Of a stretch of 64,000 bases of DNA, positions 63,312 to 64,000 are shown piece after piece. Under the pieces are notes generated by a model that ran no database searches, had not been told where the DNA came from, and saw only the letters and a list, made by a program, of their open reading frames with translations. Position 1 is the first letter of the stretch. Each line of letters begins with the position of its first letter. The DNA lies in assembly GCF_009765875.1 (NCBI RefSeq), contig NZ_LMUP01000016.1:66534-130533 (forward strand). Direction: 5' to 3'. The position numbers and the translations under genes are program-made. This stretch comes from Pedobacter sp. L105. Lineage in GTDB: Bacteria > Bacteroidota > Bacteroidia > Sphingobacteriales > Sphingobacteriaceae.

Positions 63312-64000
63312 TTAGTAGCTGGCCAATTTCTCTTTATTCCTGATGGAATAAGAGATCAGGAGCATTCCACCGATAAACAATAAAAAGGAGATCAGTTCTG
63401 CCTGGGTAAAAGAGATCCCGGCTACATGATACTTTGAATTTACACGGATCAGCTCTATACAGAAGCGCTCAACGCCATTCATCATCAGGTAAACACCAAA
63501 CATCATTCCCGGAATTTTAATGCGGTCACGGATCTTCCAGAGGATAAGGAAAAGAATAAAGCAAATAATGACCTCATAGATTGGTGTAGGATATACCCGC
63601 AAAGGCAAGACGTTACAAAAACGGCCTCCGCATCCCGGAATGGGTACGCCTTCCATAGCTACATTATTGGGATAAGTATAAGCCCATAACCAGTCGGGCA
63701 GCCAGCTGAAAGGTTTAGGATGAAGGTTTACAATCCCCCAGTCGCCATCACCTGATAAGTGACAGCCAATCCGGCCTACACTATAAGCCAGCATCATACC
63801 CGGACCACCTACATCCAGCATATGCAAAGGTTTAATTCCATTTTTTTTAGCGATGTACAATACCGCTGCACCGCCACAAATCAATCCTCCGTAAAAAGTG
63901 AGGCCGCTAAAAGAAAGCAGGCCACCGATTGGGTCTTTGATAAAACTATCCCAATGTTCCAGGTTATCAAATATTTTTGCCCCCAGAAATCCCCAAACCG
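63312..64000 (-). CDS. lgt: Prolipoprotein diacylglyceryl transferase, C-terminal part (runs off right edge)
   Basis: About 229 residues of Lgt are present. The frame stays open from the edge, reading GFLGAKIFDNLEHW and SGLTFYGGLICGG before the first possible start codon inside it. GRIGCHLSGDGDWG is the Lgt signature Gly-Arg-x-Gly, followed by the conserved YPTPIYEVI. Several membrane helices follow. It transfers diacylglycerol to the lipobox Cys of pre-lipoproteins, many of which are encoded in this window. The N-terminus is outside. Confidence 0.93.
   Translation of the reverse strand, partial: VWGFLGAKIFDNLEHWDSFIKDPIGGLLSFSGLTFYGGLICGGAAVLYIAKKNGIKPLHMLDVGGPGMMLAYSVGRIGCHLSGDGDWGIVNLHPKPFSWLPDWLWAYTYPNNVAMEGVPIPGCGGRFCNVLPLRVYPTPIYEVIICFILFLILWKIRDRIKIPGMMFGVYLMMNGVERFCIELIRVNSKYHVAGISFTQAELISFLLFIGGMLLISYSIRNKEKLASY

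Overview
The window reads as chromosome of a Bacteroidetes bacterium, most likely Sphingobacteriaceae (Pedobacter or a close relative). The reasons are SusC/SusD and FecA-like TonB receptors, DUF4249 and DUF4296 lipoproteins, a POT-type peptide transporter, the archaeal/eukaryotic-type prolyl-tRNA synthetase, TIGR02757, AT-rich leaders without clear Shine-Dalgarno sites, and several -7 elements of the Bacteroidetes form TAnnTTTG. The genus is inferred; no rRNA, tRNA, CRISPR array or insertion sequence was seen.

Layout. 1-9474 (minus): the N-terminal part of a GH92 mannosidase, then reading backwards an MG2/plug-like surface protein, two tandem DUF4249 lipoproteins, a FecA-type TonB receptor with an STN domain, and a secreted protein of unknown function. 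9856-10365: an exbD interrupted by one in-frame TGA. 11088-20346 (plus): a tripartite RND efflux operon (TolC-like channel, lipoprotein adaptor, two tandem AcrB-like pumps). 20347-20861: a terminator and a large imperfect palindrome with 11-bp repeats. 20862-30194 (minus): a sulfated-glycan locus transcribed as Cys-rich mini-ORF, formylglycine-generating enzyme, SusC, SusD, DUF1254 protein, sulfatase. An ECF sigma gene lies upstream at 30643-31272.

31565-58940 is mostly housekeeping: thiolase, peptide transporter, polyprenol-phosphate sugar transferase, an Rpn-like nuclease with a repeat tail, TIGR02757, a trans-sulfuration enzyme, ProRS, a Gly/Tyr-rich lipoprotein, an outer membrane barrel, a UbiD-family decarboxylase, Dps, a LysM protein, uridine kinase, CoA-transferase subunits, MutS2, a DUF4296 lipoprotein, the chain YggS-GNAT-aspartate kinase-methyltransferase, cold shock protein, 1-Cys peroxiredoxin and DUF72. 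59142-60808 (minus) is an ECF sigma factor followed by a one-protein fusion of an anti-sigma-like N-terminus, a membrane helix and a trypsin-like protease, with repeated GGGTTAC motifs in its divergent promoter region. The window ends with a small lipoprotein, purB, an Nfu-type NifU protein and the C-terminal part of lgt.

The most interesting points are: (1) the 34-codon ORF with a Cys-Cys-x-Cys cluster just after a consensus promoter and ahead of the FGE/SusCD/sulfatase operon, a candidate leader peptide linking cysteine supply to sulfate scavenging; (2) the sigma plus anti-sigma/protease fusion; (3) the palindromic repeat element after the efflux operon; (4) the nonsense-interrupted exbD; (5) the DUF4249 tandem with a possible third, decayed copy.
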